Below are positions 62,241-64,000 of a stretch of 64,000 nucleotides of DNA, in pieces. Location of the stretch: positions 62,001 to 126,000 of the forward strand of contig JAWPHD010005100.1 of NCBI GenBank assembly GCA_037043455.1, read 5' to 3'. Every line of letters starts with the position of its first letter. Position 1 is the stretch's first letter. Made by a program: the position numbers and the translations under genes. This DNA comes from Cyrtodaria siliqua (lineage: Eukaryota; Mollusca; Bivalvia; Adapedonta; Hiatellidae). The notes beneath the pieces are model-generated. The model worked only from the letters and a program-made list of their open reading frames with translations, was not told the DNA's origin and did no database searches.

Positions 62241-62700
62241 ATGCTAGTTTTGAGAATAATGAAATTTTGTATTTGTAGCATTATAATGTCAAATTACCCG
62301 AGTTATTACATCATGCGTAAAATAAAAATAAAAGGTGTGAATAATATATTTGTTGGCTAGAGTTACTTCCATTTACGGGAATCCCTTATTTTGAAATTGA
62401 ATAAATTGCTAATTTTATCAAACCAGGTGATACTTAGGTTTCCACGAGAGAACGATGCGTGAAGGTCAAGGTCATTACGATAACGTGTTTGGAAAAGGTT
62501 GAACTACGGAGAATTAAGGCTATTGCAAAATGAATAAAAGTTGATCAAAGTTGAAAGAATTGTGCGAGGACGTATGATTTAAACGTTGTTTAAGTTTATG
62601 AGGAATACGTTTTCACTCTTAAAACTATTGTAAAAGTGGTTTAGGAACATTAAAACTTGGAATTTATTTTGGCATTTTCGGTGCCGCGCTGCAACTGGTA

Positions 62701-62874
62701 ATGCCAATGGCGAACAAAGGAAAAATGGCATCGTCATTTTCCGAAATGGAAAAGACGATAACCCTCCCCGAAATGGTAGCAAAACGTGCGAGGGAATTAT
62801 ATAGAGTGCGCGCAGGTAAAAAGCTAGCGAAACACCGGCACCGCCGATGTATATGGCCGAGGAAAGGAAAATGA
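62701..62874 (+). CDS. Possible small basic protein, 57 aa
   Basis: An ATG frame MPMANKGKMASSFSEMEKTI, TLPEMVAKRARELYRVRAGK ends KHRHRRCIWPRKGK. It lies in a GC- and CpG-rich patch unlike the surrounding AT-rich DNA. The frame stays open for another 24 codons upstream without ATG. No family is recognised and no start context or poly(A) signal supports it. It could be part of an unclassified repeat. Confidence 0.2.
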   Translation: MPMANKGKMASSFSEMEKTITLPEMVAKRARELYRVRAGKKLAKHRHRRCIWPRKGK

Positions 62875-63250
62875 ATTAGGGGAAATCCCTAGGAGAAATT
62901 GACCGTAGGGGATATCCCTAAAGCGTGCGTTTGCCAGAACGAGGTTCTTTGCCTGGAAGCAAACCTGTTGAATGCATGGCCGAAATGGCCGATCAATGCA
63001 TACCGTAAAAATTGAATGCATTGCCGAAATGGCTGTTCCGAAATGGAACTATGCATACGGTAAAATCTGCTGCATGGCCGAAATGGACGAAATCAATGCA
63101 GGAACTTCGGACGTTAGAAATTCGTGCGTAAATCTCCTTACCGATTGGCTGAGTTTTCACGAATGACGCGAAAAATCTATAAATAGTTCGAAGTGTAGAA
63201 AATGGGGGAAATCCACCGAGAAGCTCGCTCCGTGTTTACGGCCGAAACGG
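62735..63250 (+). repeat. CpG-rich islet with CCGAAATGG motif repeats
   Basis: CCGAAATGG occurs at about 62739, 62769, 62982, 63024, 63038 and 63079, with a variant GCCGAAACGG at 63241. The motifs alternate with ATGCATACCGTAAAA and ATGCATACGGTAAAA. Spacing is irregular, so it is not a simple tandem repeat. Confidence 0.6.
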
Positions 63251-63398
63251 TCTTATGCAGAAAAATTATTAAAAAGCGAGGAAACGATTGATTAATAATC
63301 AAGGACATGTTCTCGTAGGCTTATTTTTTGAGAATTCGGAACACGAATGCGAATACACCGGCTTGCTATTTCGGGACATCCGGCCACTTAAGAATGAG
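63143..63398 (+). promoter_or_regulatory. Promoter-like block: CCAAT box, TATA box, downstream splice donor
   Basis: GATTGGCTGAG (inverted CCAAT) at 63143, then TCTATAAATAG at 63177-63187, then, about 210 bp on, GAG|GTAAGTT at 63399. The layout fits a pol II promoter followed by a short, mostly non-coding first exon (starting near 63210), or the LTR of a retroelement. No partner LTR or downstream exon was seen in the last 600 bp. Confidence 0.35.
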
Positions 63399-63489
63399 GT
63401 AAGTTACCTCGCGTGTCGACTCAATTACATTTTAGCGAAATTTAAAGGTTTGGTTTTGATTATCAACTTTGTAGTTCATAATCTATAAC

Positions 63490-64000
63490 AAACGATAGAA
63501 AAACGGTAAGATAAGTACGATTAATAGCAAAAGCAACAGTAGGAAAATGATGGAAAACCGGTAGATATATACTTGGTATATATAAATTTGCATTGCTGAT
63601 TGTAAACAACGAAACCGAAAGTAGAAATCGTAAATCGGAACGAACGGAGAGGTTTTGTTCAGTATCTAGACAATTGCAAAGAAACGTACAATGAATTTGT
63701 TCATAGTTGATGAAGATGGATACGGAATAGGAAACCTCATGATACATGAGTTGCCAAACAAGCAAAATCTGTTCAGGAAACCTGACTGATAAGTCGTCAC
63801 GGCGAACAAAACCATAACTGGCATAAGTATTATATTTCACTCGGAACAGATCATTTATGATTTTAAAATCTGTCGGTCTGTAATACTGTATAAGACAGTC
63901 AGCTGCTTCGAAGCTTCATAAATTAGTACGGATAAACAGTCGTACATGGAATCAAGTTACATACATGTGCATATTTATATGCAATGTTTAAAATGCATAA
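63490..64000. other. Non-coding, unassigned
   Basis: A 125-codon minus frame at 63463-63840 has no domain. On the plus strand a 32-codon frame starts at 63690. Neither is supported. Confidence 0.3.

Noticed and set aside
63463..63840. 125-codon minus-strand frame
   Set aside because: No recognisable motif, hydrophobic low-information composition and no splice or poly(A) context.

Overview
The window is AT-rich animal nuclear DNA with split genes, GT-AG introns and dense short repeats. It is most likely from a bivalve mollusc. That is an inference from three things: the style of the two conserved genes, tRNA-derived SINEs carrying the bivalve-type block 'TTGGGCAAGACACTT', and many short elements built from 130-165 bp internal tandem repeats ending in GACA/GACG microsatellite tails (pearl/Helentron-like non-autonomous elements). 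No operons, rRNA, CRISPR or intact autonomous transposon were seen.

Three protein-coding loci can be supported. (1) A minus-strand gene for the mitochondrial branched-chain 2-oxoacid dehydrogenase kinase (BCKDK) fills most of 14.3-49.3 kb. Eight coding exons with consistent splice sites and reading phase give about 307 N-terminal residues. The last roughly 105 residues (glycine-rich ATP-binding boxes and C-terminus) are not found and should lie beyond the left edge. (2) A plus-strand CENPV-like gene (GFA zinc domain) starts 2.1 kb away, head-to-head with BCKDK. Three coding exons (51.5, 54.1 and 62.0 kb) are visible, and the 3' exon lies beyond the right edge. (3) A plus-strand single-exon reading frame at 6.1-7.0 kb encodes a 293-residue low-complexity protein of unknown function. 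It is preceded by a splice acceptor and followed by a poly(A) signal, and probably sits antisense inside the last large BCKDK intron.

Layout: 1-7.2 kb, MITEs and the orphan gene; 7.2-11 kb, arrays of 164 bp and ~310 bp repeats; 11-13 kb, MITEs and a SINE-like repeat; 13.2-14.3 kb, a tandem array made of pieces of BCKDK exon 8; 14.5-19.3 kb, a 47-bp minisatellite of about 100 copies; 19.3-20.7 kb, nested elements; 21-49 kb, BCKDK exons separated by SINEs, MITEs, palindromes and tandem repeats; 49.3-51.4 kb, the shared intergenic region with paired CACGTG boxes and a LINE fragment; 51.4-62.1 kb, the CENPV-like gene, with a 3.9 kb long-TIR DNA transposon relic in intron 2; 62.7-63.4 kb, a CpG-rich islet with a CCAAT/TATA promoter-like arrangement.

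The two conserved genes act in unrelated processes. BCKDK phosphorylates and switches off branched-chain amino acid oxidation in mitochondria. CENPV-like proteins are zinc-binding GFA-fold proteins. Most of what is unusual here is structural: exon-derived tandem repeats, three TTAA-target MITE families with related ends, nested insertions that date one another, and long palindromes.
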